A stretch of 64,000 bases of DNA from Dactylellina haptotyla (lineage: Eukaryota; Ascomycota; Orbiliomycetes; Orbiliales; Orbiliaceae), in the NCBI GenBank assembly GCA_031310005.1, contig CM062383.1, positions 1,054,001 to 1,118,000 on the forward strand. Reading direction: 5' to 3'. The translations under genes and the position numbers were made by a program. Position 1 is the stretch's first letter; every line of letters starts with the position of its first letter. The notes under the pieces were generated by a model, which was given only the letters and a program-made list of their open reading frames with translations, was not told the origin of the DNA and did not search any database. Positions 11,697 to 22,311 of the stretch are shown in pieces.

Positions 11697-13139
11697 TCAA
11701 ACGAGCCACGAAACAACAACCAATGACGTCAAGACGCTAATGCACACAGCACTGCGCACCGCCCTTTCTGCAGCTGTAACACCACCGATCCCTCCGCCGT
11801 TCGGCGTATCTTCTTCTTCCTCTGCGCCACCACCAACCGATTCAGAAGCCACAGGCGGTACTTGCCCGGTCTGGTTCGGCACCCGGGGCTTCGAGCCGAG
11901 AATGTTGCTGCTGTTCGCCGCGTGCGCGATACTCCACTGCTCCCGCTCGTAGTCGACCATGAGGTATGAGAGCTGGAGCAGATCGTACCCAATGATCGGA
12001 CCGGGAAGTACTAGGTTGTCGGTCAGTGAGGGCGCCTGTTCGACGTTGGTGAATCTGGTGACGCTGTAACCCAATTGGTCGACGTATAGCAGAAGGTATT
12101 GTTGGGGCACCCGGAGCTTGTGGCCGTTGGAGAAGCGGACGGTGAGGGCCCATTGGTCTTTGATTTTCTCGGGGATCTTGCCATCGTAGAGGAGGAAATC
12201 TCCGGTTACGAGGTCGTTGGTTCCTGGTTTTCTGCCACCTGTGGCCTCTCCGAGGAGTCTGAAGACGTCCATGGGAAGTGTTGTCGGTAGGTTGACGTCT
12301 ATGTTCGCTTCAAAGGGCGTGGTCACCAATTCCTTCCCCTTGACGGACATGGACTCGACGGTCAACTTGAACGGGTACGCGCTTAAATCCTTTGGCAAGG
12401 CTTGCGAGTATATTTTACCCTCGGATTTGCCTAGATCGACGCCACCCACATCGATGTCCCTGCGGACGGGGACCTGCGTTCTTGACTGCCAAGGGTAAGA
12501 GATACCGAAGACCTTGTTCTTCGGGTAGAAAGTTTGCAGGAAGGAAGAGTTACGTCCTAACCCGAGCGTGCTGTGGGCTATTCCTTCAGGAATCTCGTGA
12601 GTAGCGGTACCCAAAGCGAATGTGAAATTCGCAGTGCCGAGATTTGGTGGTGATGCCTTAGGGAAATTCACACTATCCTTGCCATACTTACCCTTGAGAA
12701 CGAGTCCATTTGTAGAGGAATTTCTCGTCCACGGCATCGGGGGTATCATTGCAGTCTGGTTAGTGTTGAAGAACGATGAACTCGAATGACTTTTGAATAG
12801 GCCCATGGAAATAAACTCGCACCAGGATGCGTGCCTGAGATCCGTGAAGGACAGCTCCCGGTACACCTTGTCGGGGCTGCGGTAACAAGAGGATACCTCG
12901 TTCACCGTGATGTCCGATAGCGCCAACGAAGGGGCCAGCCAGACCGGTTGAGGGGGGTACCCGATATGCATTCTGATGCCAATTCGGTCACTCCGTTGTT
13001 CTCGATAGATCAGACCATCATCGAACACTACATCTTCGGGCTTAACATATGAGATTTCATATGGTAGGGTGTTCATGGCCTGTGCGTGAAGACACCCCAG
13101 CACGACAAGAATGGTGGAGCTATGCATGTTTACCATCAT
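11697..13139 (-). CDS. GPI-anchored aspartic-protease-like protein lacking catalytic motifs
   Basis: A single exon of 480 residues. I use the ATG pair at 13139/13136 (MMVNMHSSTILVVLGC) because the frame upstream has only a GTG. The N-terminus is a secretion signal. The body has the layout of the pepsin (A1) fold: the GYPPQPVWLAPSLALSD strand where active members carry the first DTG, many NxS/T sites, a flap-like IAHSTLGLGRNSSF region, and ANIDVNLPTTLPMDVF where the second D-T/S-G motif is expected. Neither catalytic triad is intact. The C-terminus is acidic and Gly-rich, followed by a hydrophobic tail (VCISVLTSLVVVSWLV) typical of a GPI signal. I infer a cell-wall or plasma-membrane protein with a non-proteolytic role. 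The fold assignment is by pattern and residual motif position. Confidence 0.72.
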   Translation of the reverse strand: MMVNMHSSTILVVLGCLHAQAMNTLPYEISYVKPEDVVFDDGLIYREQRSDRIGIRMHIGYPPQPVWLAPSLALSDITVNEVSSCYRSPDKVYRELSFTDLRHASWCEFISMGLFKSHSSSSFFNTNQTAMIPPMPWTRNSSTNGLVLKGKYGKDSVNFPKASPPNLGTANFTFALGTATHEIPEGIAHSTLGLGRNSSFLQTFYPKNKVFGISYPWQSRTQVPVRRDIDVGGVDLGKSEGKIYSQALPKDLSAYPFKLTVESMSVKGKELVTTPFEANIDVNLPTTLPMDVFRLLGEATGGRKPGTNDLVTGDFLLYDGKIPEKIKDQWALTVRFSNGHKLRVPQQYLLLYVDQLGYSVTRFTNVEQAPSLTDNLVLPGPIIGYDLLQLSYLMVDYEREQWSIAHAANSSNILGSKPRVPNQTGQVPPVASESVGGGAEEEEDTPNGGGIGGVTAAERAVRSAVCISVLTSLVVVSWLV

Positions 13140-15763
13140 TCCTTTTTTTTGTCTTGAAGCCTTTTCCACCGAGTACTCGGAGAAATTCGGCCGCTTACTT
13201 TATAACACAGACAGCAGAACCCTCAGCTGATCGGAAGATGACCGTTATACGCAGGGATCGAGAGAGAATAGAAACCTTGTTTAAATTCCTCGGTCCTCGT
13301 GCGTACGTATGCCTTGTGCGTCGTTACAAAGTTACACAATATATTATATATTCCCTTTTAGTGCGTTCCGGGGAAGCTGAAAGGGAACGGGGTTATGGAT
13401 TCGACTTTTTTTTTTAAGAAATTCCTTTCTCCTTGCGCGAACCCCCTTGTGTTTGTTTCAGCTGACAGCTGCCTCTGATCTTCAGGTCAAGGAATGTTAT
13501 AAAAGATTTTATGATATTGCGCTTTTTTATACCCAACGTACAACTCGCCTGGATTGCGTTGCCCCGTTAGGCTGGATAGCGGTCAGCAAGGGACGTTGCA
13601 GTCTCCACAGGAATGTTGTGTGGGTGCGCGTGTGGTTCGTATGTGTGTGTAACCTTAGCCGAAAGGTTCAGGGAATAATAATAATAGGTCGCAAGAAAAT
13701 TCCGAACGTAAGGGAGAAAAGACGGACAGAAAGGTAAAAAATTAGCGGCTGTAAAACGGGCGGCTGAGCTGGAGGAATTTTTTCCTTTTCGCTCGGAATG
13801 ATGGGGTTGGAATGTGAATGAGTGAAATATTCCCACCGAATATGATGTCTCGAATCCTGTGGCATAAAAGTATCACAATCGTGAGAACATTCAGGTTTCT
13901 TATATACACGGACAATACTTGGAAAACGAGAGTCATATTTTCCGAGTAGAGGCTTAGGCAGCTCACATGTCCGTTTTCTCAGCGATGCAGCAATGGTTAA
14001 TGCTAGGGTTGCGATTTCAGTCATCTCGGCAAGCTGAGAAAGGCAGCTCCGGGATGTCTACATTGACAAGCTTCGCGAACGAAGCCGGGGTCTAAATAGA
14101 GCCTTGCGGCTCGCCGACAATCGATAGAACTTGGAAAGATCGATATACGGAAAGATACGTCTATATGCCCAAACTCGTAGAGTAAGCTAGTCCGTCGGCA
14201 ACATATAACTCTCCCAATCAAGCTCGACAAGCCCAAAACATAGGCTACGAATCTCATTCTGAACTTGACTCTCTAAGGTCTATCTGCAACATGAATTTTT
14301 TTTCTTTCAGAATCTTCACAGTCACAACTCACTATCGATCTGCTGTGCCGCAGGCGAACCACCCCTGAGACAAAGCTGGCTGGTTGCCGCCTGGTATACG
14401 AGTCAAGCGTCCTCACCCTGCCCACCTACTGCATCCTACTATCAAGACCGGGTTCTACCTGCGATTCCATGGCAAAGCTTGCAAAAGCAGCTTCGGAATC
14501 TAGATTACCGGTCCTGGCGTTTGCGGCACAGCCAATCATGGGATTAGCGTTGGGGGTCTGGACAATGCCTCACAACACCGCACGCTCCGAACCAACGACA
14601 CCAGACCTTCCACTTTGGACGCACGCGTTTCGCCCGTGGAAGGAGTCGCATTGGTCTAAGCCTATAAACCTATAACCTTTTACGTAAGGTATCGTACGCC
14701 TGCATAAATGAATGAATAAATGCACTGGTTATCGACGATAGCATCATATAATATAAATTTTCGTAATTTTACTTCCATTTGTTCTTCTACCGCTAATATT
14801 ATAGTAGGGTGGGTGAAGACTTATATACCACACTCGAAACTCCACCTAACAATCTCTCCATTTCACCCTCCGTAATCCTTTTCAAAACCAAAAACAACGG
14901 CACACCATACCCCAGCGAACGAATTATACATATTATCCATAATAGAATCGAAAGGCCCGCCAGAGGGGCCTTTTTGAGAAAATCCAGCAAACAAAATAGG
15001 AAGAATAAACCCTTCTTCCGTCCGAAAAAAGAAGTATACACATTGAAAGAATATATATAACGTAAAAAAAAGCATCTCAAACGCCCCTTTCTCTGAATAT
15101 TTCCTAAAAGAACAAAACCGAAAAAAAAAGAATATCGTTCATCGTGTATTCCCGCGTTAAGAGAACGATGTTAAAAACAAGAGGTACTACTTTCGACGCT
15201 AGCTAGCTTTTTTCTTCGTGTGCAAAAGTGTATAGAGCGATAGAATCGGAAAAAGTAAGATAAAAGACCAAAAAAAAAATCGAAAAACCCGGTGGATGGT
15301 GGAAACAAGGAAGAAAAAGCAAACTCCGTGTAAATGGTTTTTTTCTGCTGAGAATAGAAACAGATCGAGTAATTTTTTCCAAAACGACCAATAAAAAGGT
15401 TTCGAGTTTCCTAGAGTGCAAAGGCCGTACTGTAGTTTTTGATAGGTATGCGGGGTGCCTTTGCGAATCGGAGAAACGTGTAAATTACATTGTGTATGGT
15501 AGTTTATGCCTTTCGTTTGAGCAATTGTAGTTGGCGCTCAAGTAGGTATTATTCCGTAAATTGGTGGGAACTGATATAAATAGTAAAAACGGTGCAAGCG
15601 AGCGTTTCGAATCATAAAATAGAAAGGTAATAAAAGAGGATCATAAAGCCCGCAGATATTCGTTGTTCTAGGGGCAAAGCTATGAAGAAGTCGTAAACTG
15701 AGGCGGGTGCTCGTGTCGATGCTACATCTCCTAGGATGCGAGTATCTGCTTCCCAACTCTTTT
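13140..15763. other. Intergenic region
   Basis: About 2.6 kb upstream of the protease-like gene and downstream of ERF2. No gene is supportable. A 68-codon ATG frame at 14469-14675 has no recognisable features. The segment next to ERF2 (14700-15760) is AT-rich with many A-runs, as expected of 3' flank. Confidence 0.5.
14951..14975 (+). other. GC-rich hairpin followed by T5
   Basis: AAAGGCCC (14951-14958), a 7-nt loop and GGGCCTTT (14966-14973) form a perfect 8-bp stem that runs into TTTTT. The shape resembles an intrinsic or Pol III terminator, but no RNA gene is recognised upstream. Confidence 0.3.
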
Positions 15764-17803
15764 TCATTTCGTCGGAGACTCGGGGCCACTAGCGGCGGTG
15801 ACTGCAGCACCGCCTTGGCTGGCTCCGCTCCGTCCGCTAGCGTCGCTGACGCCTCGGCTCCTCCCTCTGTCGCTTTCAGCATCGGCGTTCATTTGTGGAG
15901 TCTGAATAACAGAGCTTCTCATCTTGAGCTTCTCTTTCACCTCGAATCTTTGATCACCAACGATGTGCTTATTCTTGAATTGCACGTAGGTGGGAGGACG
16001 AGGACGGCACAGCACGGCGATAAAGTTGGCGAGAGGGTGGCTTCGCGTGAACGGGCGGTGGCGCTCCGAGGCTACGAATTTGTGATTATTCAAATATTCC
16101 CTGGTGCTCTCACCTCGCCACATAAGGAAAACGTGGTAGCCGACGAGGGCGATCGGGTAGAGGGCAGCGAGGGCAGCATAGATAACCATAGCGAAAGGAA
16201 CGCGCCAGGTTTGGAGAGCCACAACGAAGGTGGTGTGGTTCATCTTCTTCCAAACCATGAGATGGGTTAGAGAGAGTGCACAGAGGTACAAGCCCAGGAT
16301 GGAAGCGGCAGAGAGGAAGGTGAAGAAGTATCTGTAGTTACGTCGTCCGATGCAGTTGTTCAGCCAGACGCAGTGGTGGTCTTGTGTTTCGATACAGTTG
16401 TCGCATACCCTGCAGTGATGGCAGCGGGGTGGGCGCCAAATGCGGCACGTCTTGCAGTATTTGACAGGGACCTCGAGCGGCTGGCTACCTCTTCGCTGAT
16501 TTGGTTTTATCATAGTCCAGCCAGTTTCGGGCGGACCAACAGCCAAAGGGTCTTCTCCATCTTCGTATTCGAGAGGGTGGACGTTGCGAGGGAAGATACC
16601 CGGGTCGGTCACGGAGGCTCGAATGAACGAGCTCATGCAGACGAGGAAGACATAAGCAAATGTGATGGGGAGAGCTGGGTGGACGTTATGCCACAGCCAG
16701 GGGGCACTGAAGCCGAAGAAGAGACCCGTGGGGACAACGATCATGGTAGCTGTCAAGACGTTCATCGGAGCATCTCTAGCTGTCTGCCATCGCCCGCCGA
16801 AGCAGAATAGAGTATTACCAGGGAAGAACTGATAGTTCTTTCCCTTGTACGTTGGCGTTTCAGCGCCGGTTTTGTGCGGGGATGCAGTGGACGCTTGCGA
16901 TGTTTCCCTCTGTTCCTCCTTGGCCGCATCCGTCGCAGCCTCGTTCGTGTTGCTCCTCCGTCGCGAGCCAGTCCTGAGAGGGGATGCGGACGTGATAGTT
17001 TGGTTTGTTGGGGATCCGGTAACCTGTCGTCCAAGGCTGTACCTGAACGGGTTTGACTCGTCCATTTCGCTGGGAGCCTGAAGCGAAGTGCGATTCGAGT
17101 GATGGATCACGGGGCTTTGGGCCGAGAATCCAAAGGGGTTGTCGAGGGAATGTTGGTTTTGGGAGTAAGAAGAGCGAGGCTGGGCTACAAGACCGCTGGT
17201 CAAGGACTTCAGGGGAGCATCAGAGGAAGTGGTGACGGGAGCGACCTCCGAGATATTGGGTCTGTCGCCTTCCTCGGAGACCTTTCCTCGTTGCGCGGAG
17301 AGCTTTGTCGAGCTCATGGGGTTGTAGAAGGCGTGACTCGTGATCGAAGGGACATGGGTCCGACTGGCAGCACTGGGCGGGCGGTTTGAACTTCTGAAAC
17401 TGCCTCCAACGGGCGTCATGGCACCTCTCGATCTCGGCCTGGCACCCCATTTGGCTGTGTTCATACTAGTGGCGGTGCTGGGTCTGGTAAGCGCAACTTC
17501 CGCTTGAGGGTCGCCTATTGAGATTCTTGTGTTTGGTCGCCCAAGTGTTGGTGGGTGTAAGGATGAGAGAGCCGAGTTTCGATTCGAACCCGGAGGCGAG
17601 GCTAGACCGGGAACTTGGTCGATTTCGTCGCCGTATTCGCTGTTCATATCAGTCATCCGACTGCTAATTATCGAGTGCTTGTCGGCATCGTCGTTATTGT
17701 TGGTAGGGGTAGCGGGAGGGTCGGCCAGGGAGAGGGAGAAGCCACCAGTCGGAGCCTTTGACTGGGGCGGCGATGAGCCGAATAGGCTTGGATTCGAGGC
17801 CAT
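15764..17803 (-). CDS. ERF2: Palmitoyltransferase Erf2 (DHHC family)
   Basis: A single exon of 679 residues from the ATG at 17803. The first ~300 residues are Ser/Pro-rich and disordered. Then come two membrane spans (around VLTATMIVVPTGLFFGF and LPITFAYVFLVCMSSF), the Cys-rich DHHC domain (KYCKTCRIWRPPRCHHC, then DHHCVWLNNCIG) and two more spans (FLSAASILGLYLCALSL; FAMVIYAALAALYPIAL). The catalytic DHHC is at residues 475-478. The post-TM4 motif appears as GESTREYLN, close to the usual TTxE. Established role: in yeast, Erf2 with Erf4 S-palmitoylates Ras at the ER. The domain order, the four-span topology and the length fit Erf2 better than Pfa-type enzymes. No intron is apparent. The upstream gap is long, so the 5' leader may be extended. 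Confidence 0.92.
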   Translation of the reverse strand: MASNPSLFGSSPPQSKAPTGGFSLSLADPPATPTNNNDDADKHSIISSRMTDMNSEYGDEIDQVPGLASPPGSNRNSALSSLHPPTLGRPNTRISIGDPQAEVALTRPSTATSMNTAKWGARPRSRGAMTPVGGSFRSSNRPPSAASRTHVPSITSHAFYNPMSSTKLSAQRGKVSEEGDRPNISEVAPVTTSSDAPLKSLTSGLVAQPRSSYSQNQHSLDNPFGFSAQSPVIHHSNRTSLQAPSEMDESNPFRYSLGRQVTGSPTNQTITSASPLRTGSRRRSNTNEAATDAAKEEQRETSQASTASPHKTGAETPTYKGKNYQFFPGNTLFCFGGRWQTARDAPMNVLTATMIVVPTGLFFGFSAPWLWHNVHPALPITFAYVFLVCMSSFIRASVTDPGIFPRNVHPLEYEDGEDPLAVGPPETGWTMIKPNQRRGSQPLEVPVKYCKTCRIWRPPRCHHCRVCDNCIETQDHHCVWLNNCIGRRNYRYFFTFLSAASILGLYLCALSLTHLMVWKKMNHTTFVVALQTWRVPFAMVIYAALAALYPIALVGYHVFLMWRGESTREYLNNHKFVASERHRPFTRSHPLANFIAVLCRPRPPTYVQFKNKHIVGDQRFEVKEKLKMRSSVIQTPQMNADAESDRGRSRGVSDASGRSGASQGGAAVTAASGPESPTK

Positions 17804-20800
17804 AGTGACAGATTCGATATTATATTATTCTTATTTTATTTTCATCGACGATTCATCTGGCTTGTTTGGGAGGGAAAACGGGGAATGAAAAAAATGATAG
17901 GGTGGTCAGAACGAGACGTGAGTGAGTGGGAAGGCTGCGAGCGAGCCAGAGAGTTTTAAGCGGCCGTTCGCAAGATTTCTACAGTTTTTGTGCGGTAATG
18001 AGTGTCTGGGCGAGATTGCGGTGCGTACGTAGTCCAAGCCGTGTGCTGGGCGAAAACCCTCCTTGAATGATCGGAAGCAAAGTGCAGGTGAGTGAGTGCT
18101 CGTCGGGTTTGGGCTCCTTTCAATGCGGGTGGGCGTCGGAGAATGCCTACGCGGAGGAGTTCATGCGAAAAGGAGCGTCGACGTCACGGTCGTTAACGTG
18201 CTGGTAAGGGCGGTAGTGATGGAGAGGATGGAGATGAAGAACGAGAGATGAGGTTGGAGGAAGATGGCGATGGTGGAAAGGAGTACTGGAAGGGGAGCAG
18301 ATGGGCGAGATGAGAAGGGAGAGGAAGGGAGCCAGGGGACGGAAACGAAATTTGATTTGAGGAGCAGCCGGGCACCCGCCCAATCACACTCCCACAGAAC
18401 AGAAGAACCACCACCACGAAAGGAATCACCAAGAGAGGAACCGCAGGCGGACGAGGGCGAGTCCACTCCGAGCTTGCGAAGATGCTAACCTCCAGGCGGC
18501 AGGAAGAGGCAGACACGGCTACGCTCGCGCAGGTGTCACTCGTCTATCTATGCCCGACGGTTGAGATACAGTCTATCAATCAATCCTCGACACTCGATCC
18601 CATTATACAGCATTATGTCACTCGACGATTGCAGCCCGCTGAGACGCTACGGGATTGATATTAACAGACACGAAAAAGGAGCCTGGCTCGCAATCTAGAC
18701 CGGAACATTATGGGAAAAAGGGAGTGTGGGGTCTGGACAATAGGCCATTTGAAAACTGCCGTATGTGGGTGCGCGCGCACTCCCTCACACAGACTAGCAG
18801 AAGCGTCTGCACGAAGACTCGAAAAATAGCACCGTCGACGAGGATGTGCGGTTCCTCCTCCTCCTACGCGCTGCTATCTCCGTCGTTCCCTCGCTTTGTT
18901 TTTTCGCACAAAACAGGCAATTTTCAGAAGAAAAAGGGGACGCTTCCAACATGAACGAAGGATGCTGCTGCTCCTCATGCACAGAATTCATCCAGCCCGG
19001 TCTGTGTCCCTGCGGAAGAGCTTCAGAATCGTCATGGGGTCTCGCAAAGGGGACGGGGCTCCAACTTCAACAAGCGCGCACAAATTGCACCTCGTGATGT
19101 CTCCTTCTCTCTTCGCTGAAAGAAACAAATCCTATCGATTGCCACACCGTCGAAGACGTTTCACGAAACGATAGGGAAACACCCGCCGGGAGACTCACTC
19201 TCAGATTGTTCTGTTTCTTCTCTTTCATCTCCCCTTCTCTCGTTTGTCTCTCCTTCTGGAATTGTGTCTTTTTTGGGCCTCCACACAAAAAAAACCACCA
19301 AACCCAGATTCTGAGCGTCCTAGCGTCAGGAACAAGGGGTAAGGGAACCCACCCAATCAGCCGTTTCCAGCTCCCGGTATCCTCCAAATGCGGTCGACCC
19401 AGTGGGTCTCCTCGCTTTCCCATTCGTCGACCTGCCCCATTCCCACTCTCCTTGCGGGCGCACTCTTTTTTGCTCTCCAGCTGGCTGGGTTGAGCCAAGC
19501 TTTCTAGCTCAAATTCGGTACCTAATCCAGTTAGTGCCGCAGAGCTAGGATTATTCCATCGTTTCGAGTTGCTCGAAAGTATCAGTCTTTGGTCGTTTGC
19601 GCTCGGTAGAGCTGGGGCGAGACCTCTCAAAATCGTGCTTAAAAAATAGCTTGTATTTAGGCTTTCTCCTCCCCTCCAGCTGTGTGCATGATGCATGATG
19701 TAATTCTGGTCGGCGATTTTGAACAACAGGTGACATCGAGGAAAAAGACGATAGGCTATCAATTGAGTTACGCATGCGGGTGCCAGAGGAGTGATGCCTT
19801 ATCGCACAAAATGTTGGGCGGTGTTCGTATCCGGTCCATTTCTGTTTGGTAACGACTTCAAGCCCTTCTCCCTCACGTTGTTGACCGAATGGGCGATTGA
19901 TTGGATCGAAAATCGCAAAGCTCTCTGCATCCCTTCAATCGGATGTGCTCGCTTGCTTCAAAATGCGATACTGCATCGAACTTTACTGGGATCGTCCATG
20001 CACTTTTTCTTTTCTTGAGAGGTTCGTGATTCCAGCTGATAACCGGGGCGCCAAAATCGAACCAGTGCTCGGGGAGGGCCAAAAACGCGTACATCTAGTT
20101 CGAGATTTGGAGATCCAAGAAGGAACCCTGGTGCTGGGTCCACCGCACCAACACTTGGATATTAACTTCTCGAGCTAACGACGCATCTCAGATCTCCAGA
20201 ATTAATCCCCATGCCCATCTCCTACTCTCCCAGGGCTAGGACTGAAAATCAAACCGTGGAAAGCATGGCTAGCCCGGCGAATATCCAACCGCTCAAATCC
20301 GCACACCAGCAGCGCATCACCAGCACAGCTTTGATGCGATTCGCTTGGACATCACTTTGGTACAAAACCTTATCGTGAATCGATCCGAGACAAATTCAAT
20401 TGTGCAATTGTATTACTATACAAGTTGTCTTCCCATGGATAGTACCCCCGTTGGCCTCAGGAATCATACGATCATTACGACATGGCCCCAGAGCCCCAGG
20501 GATACGATACAATACTTTTGAAAAAGATCCTACAAGGCCAATTGACCCCACCGGGGGCAGGGTCAATGCTACCTTGCCTAGCTCGACTTAAGCTCATGCT
20601 CTAAATTACTATTATATCCGACTGAGACATGGATATTATAGAAGTTTCACTATTGATGGGTCAAGCTCTAAGATCCCATTCACTCGCTATCAATTCACAG
20701 CCGATTTTCGCAAGCAAGAACAGGATCTGAGAGTTAATTATTTAGTGTTGTTTAATGTTGGGTGGTGTTATAAATTAGTTGCGAACTATGGCGTCGCTCA

Positions 20801-21635
20801 ACCTCCACCGGTCAAATGACTTGGATTAATTATCGTGCCGCCACGGAGGCACGAACTCAACAAGGAAATTAATCAACATAGTCCTCTCACTAACACGAAG
20901 ATTATCGTCTAACATATGAAGTAACCCGAACATGGGGTCCGTAGATTGTGCGGCAGGTTGCCGACCAACTTTGTGATGATTGGTAAATTGCAATTCGATG
21001 CGTGTGGTACGGGGAGGTATGTCTGGTCGGGGACTGGAACTATCGCCGTGCTGAATTTCCAGCGGAATACGGTCAAAAAGGTAGACTGATAGATTGGTAG
21101 ATTGATTACCAACACCAACGGTTCCCTTGCCGTTTTGATATCAAAGGAATTAAGGACCGTTGTGCGACTCGGACTGATACATTCCTGTACCACGAGTCAA
21201 GGAATGCTATACCTTTTTTATCTCTAACAATTTCTGATACGAAACACCCAACACGCGTGCCATAGATTATCGTGCCCCACTAAATCCAACATCCAACAAC
21301 ACGTTTTTTTTCCCCTTCCTATTCAGGGGACTAGGGAAACCCTTGCTGGATTGATGAAAATTATCACCAGGGGTGGAAATTTTTTCTTAGGTATTCTAAC
21401 AGACCTAAATACCAAGTCACAATTGGGATCACGATTGGAACCAAAGGCATATATTTGTTCTTCTTTTTGTTCGGGCTAGGCCTGTAAATAATCACCTAGG
21501 GCGAGATGAATGGATATTACTATCCCGGTCAAGATATATCTAGTAACCAAAACAGTAGTCATATGCATGCATTTAGCAAAACCTAGCACCAAAAAGAGAT
21601 AGCAAAAAGATAACCAGGCGTCTGGTACCAGATAT
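17804..21635. other. Long intergenic region between ERF2 and the tRNA gene
   Basis: About 3.8 kb without a supportable protein gene. Pyrimidine-rich tracts at 18150-18450 and 19190-19300 suggest promoter or leader sequence for ERF2. The part after about 20.1 kb is AT-richer. The longest frame (19067-19762, minus, 231 codons) begins at TTG and shows no family features. Confidence 0.5.
21605..21609 (-). terminator. Pol III T5 terminator of the tRNA gene
   Basis: Five T residues on the minus strand, 27 nt after the tRNA 3' end. A perfect 12-bp palindrome (TCTGGTACCAGA, 21621-21632) lies between them. Confidence 0.6.
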
Positions 21636-21656
21636 TGGACCAAGTAGGGCTCGAAC

Positions 21657-21724
21657 CTGCGGGAACTCTGTTAGTTAATTTGTTCGATTGGAACCGGAAG
21701 GTATTTATGTCTGTGAAATCTTAC
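21657..21724 (-). other. Spliceosomal-type intron inside the tRNA T-arm
   Basis: 68 nt beginning GTAAGA and ending CGCAG, with a branch-site match CTAAC (in TTAACTAACAG) about 14 nt before the 3' end. The flanking junction reads TAG|GTAAGA...CGCAG|GTTC. Length, donor, branch and acceptor all match the mRNA introns of this window (typically 50-80 nt). It sits between bases 52 and 53 of the tRNA, where no tRNA-endonuclease intron belongs. Confidence 0.7.
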
Positions 21725-21739
21725 CTACGACCTTGGCGT

Positions 21740-21753
21740 TACATGATTGTTCA
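21740..21753 (-). other. Canonical tRNA intron (after position 37)
   Basis: A 14-nt insert TGAACAATCATGTA between A37 and A38 of the anticodon loop, the position cut by tRNA-splicing endonuclease. It is separate from the T-arm insert. Confidence 0.7.
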
Positions 21754-21791
21754 TATTAGCACCACGCTCTAACCAACTGAGCTATAAGTCC

Positions 21792-22311
21792 TGGATGAAT
21801 TGTAGATGGAGGCCGTGGGGTGGCATTTTCGTATATGGGGGTAGTTTGGGGGCTGATGCGATTTTGGCATAAGGTTGAGTGGGAGATGGGATGAGATTGT
21901 ATGGTGGTTTATTGGTCTGAGATCCGGTCTCTGATGTAGACTGTTGCGGCCAAGATCGCGAATAGATATATGATTGACATAATCATACAATTTTCCGGAT
22001 ATCTTAAGTTTGCGGCATGATTAAGTCTTCGAATTCGCTGTGACAGCTCAATTGAAACACTTTCAGTCCCGTGAATTTACTAGAATCCTTTCATCACGTG
22101 TATACCACTAAATTATGTATCGAATATTAAATTTTGCTATGATGCGGAGATTGACAGTGACTTCATGACTACTGCCCAATAAAGGGAATTGATAGGAGAC
22201 CTTCGAAATAATCAACAAGATAAAATCCTTAGGTCTTTTGAATATTTCCCGACATTACAACGCCATTTCCAGGGCAGAATTGTAATTCTAATTTTTCAGA
22301 AGTCTTTCAAA
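21792..22311. other. Spacer between tRNA and the orphan gene
   Basis: About 520 bases, AT-rich. A CTAAT...TTTTTCAG tract ends 10 nt before the ATG at 22312 and could be the end of a 5' UTR intron. Nothing else is recognised. Confidence 0.4.

Larger units (their letters stand above)
21636..21791 (-). tRNA. tRNA-Ile(AAT) with two interruptions
   Basis: Read 5' to 3' from 21791: acceptor GGACTTA, D-arm GCTC-AGTTGGTTA-GAGC, anticodon stem TGGTG, loop CTAATA with anticodon AAT, then a 14-nt insert (21753-21740) at the canonical 37/38 intron site, then CGCCA closing the stem and AAGGTC. The T-arm begins GTAG and is then broken by 68 nt (21724-21657); it resumes as GTTCGAGCCCTAC, followed by TTGGTCC and discriminator A. 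With both inserts removed, the T-arm is a perfect GTAGG/CCTAC stem with loop TTCGAGC. The acceptor stem has one T-T mismatch (6-67) and one G-T wobble (5-68). The A box (21784-21773) and B box (21657-21647) are intact, and a T5 follows. The gene is therefore transcribable in principle. Whether it yields functional tRNA is unknown. Confidence 0.85.

Noticed and set aside
17575-17600. TTCGATTCGAACCC resembling a tRNA B box
   Set aside because: It lies inside the ERF2 coding exon and has no matching tRNA arms.
19067-19762. Open frame of 231 codons on the minus strand
   Set aside because: Begins with TTG, low complexity, no homology pattern.
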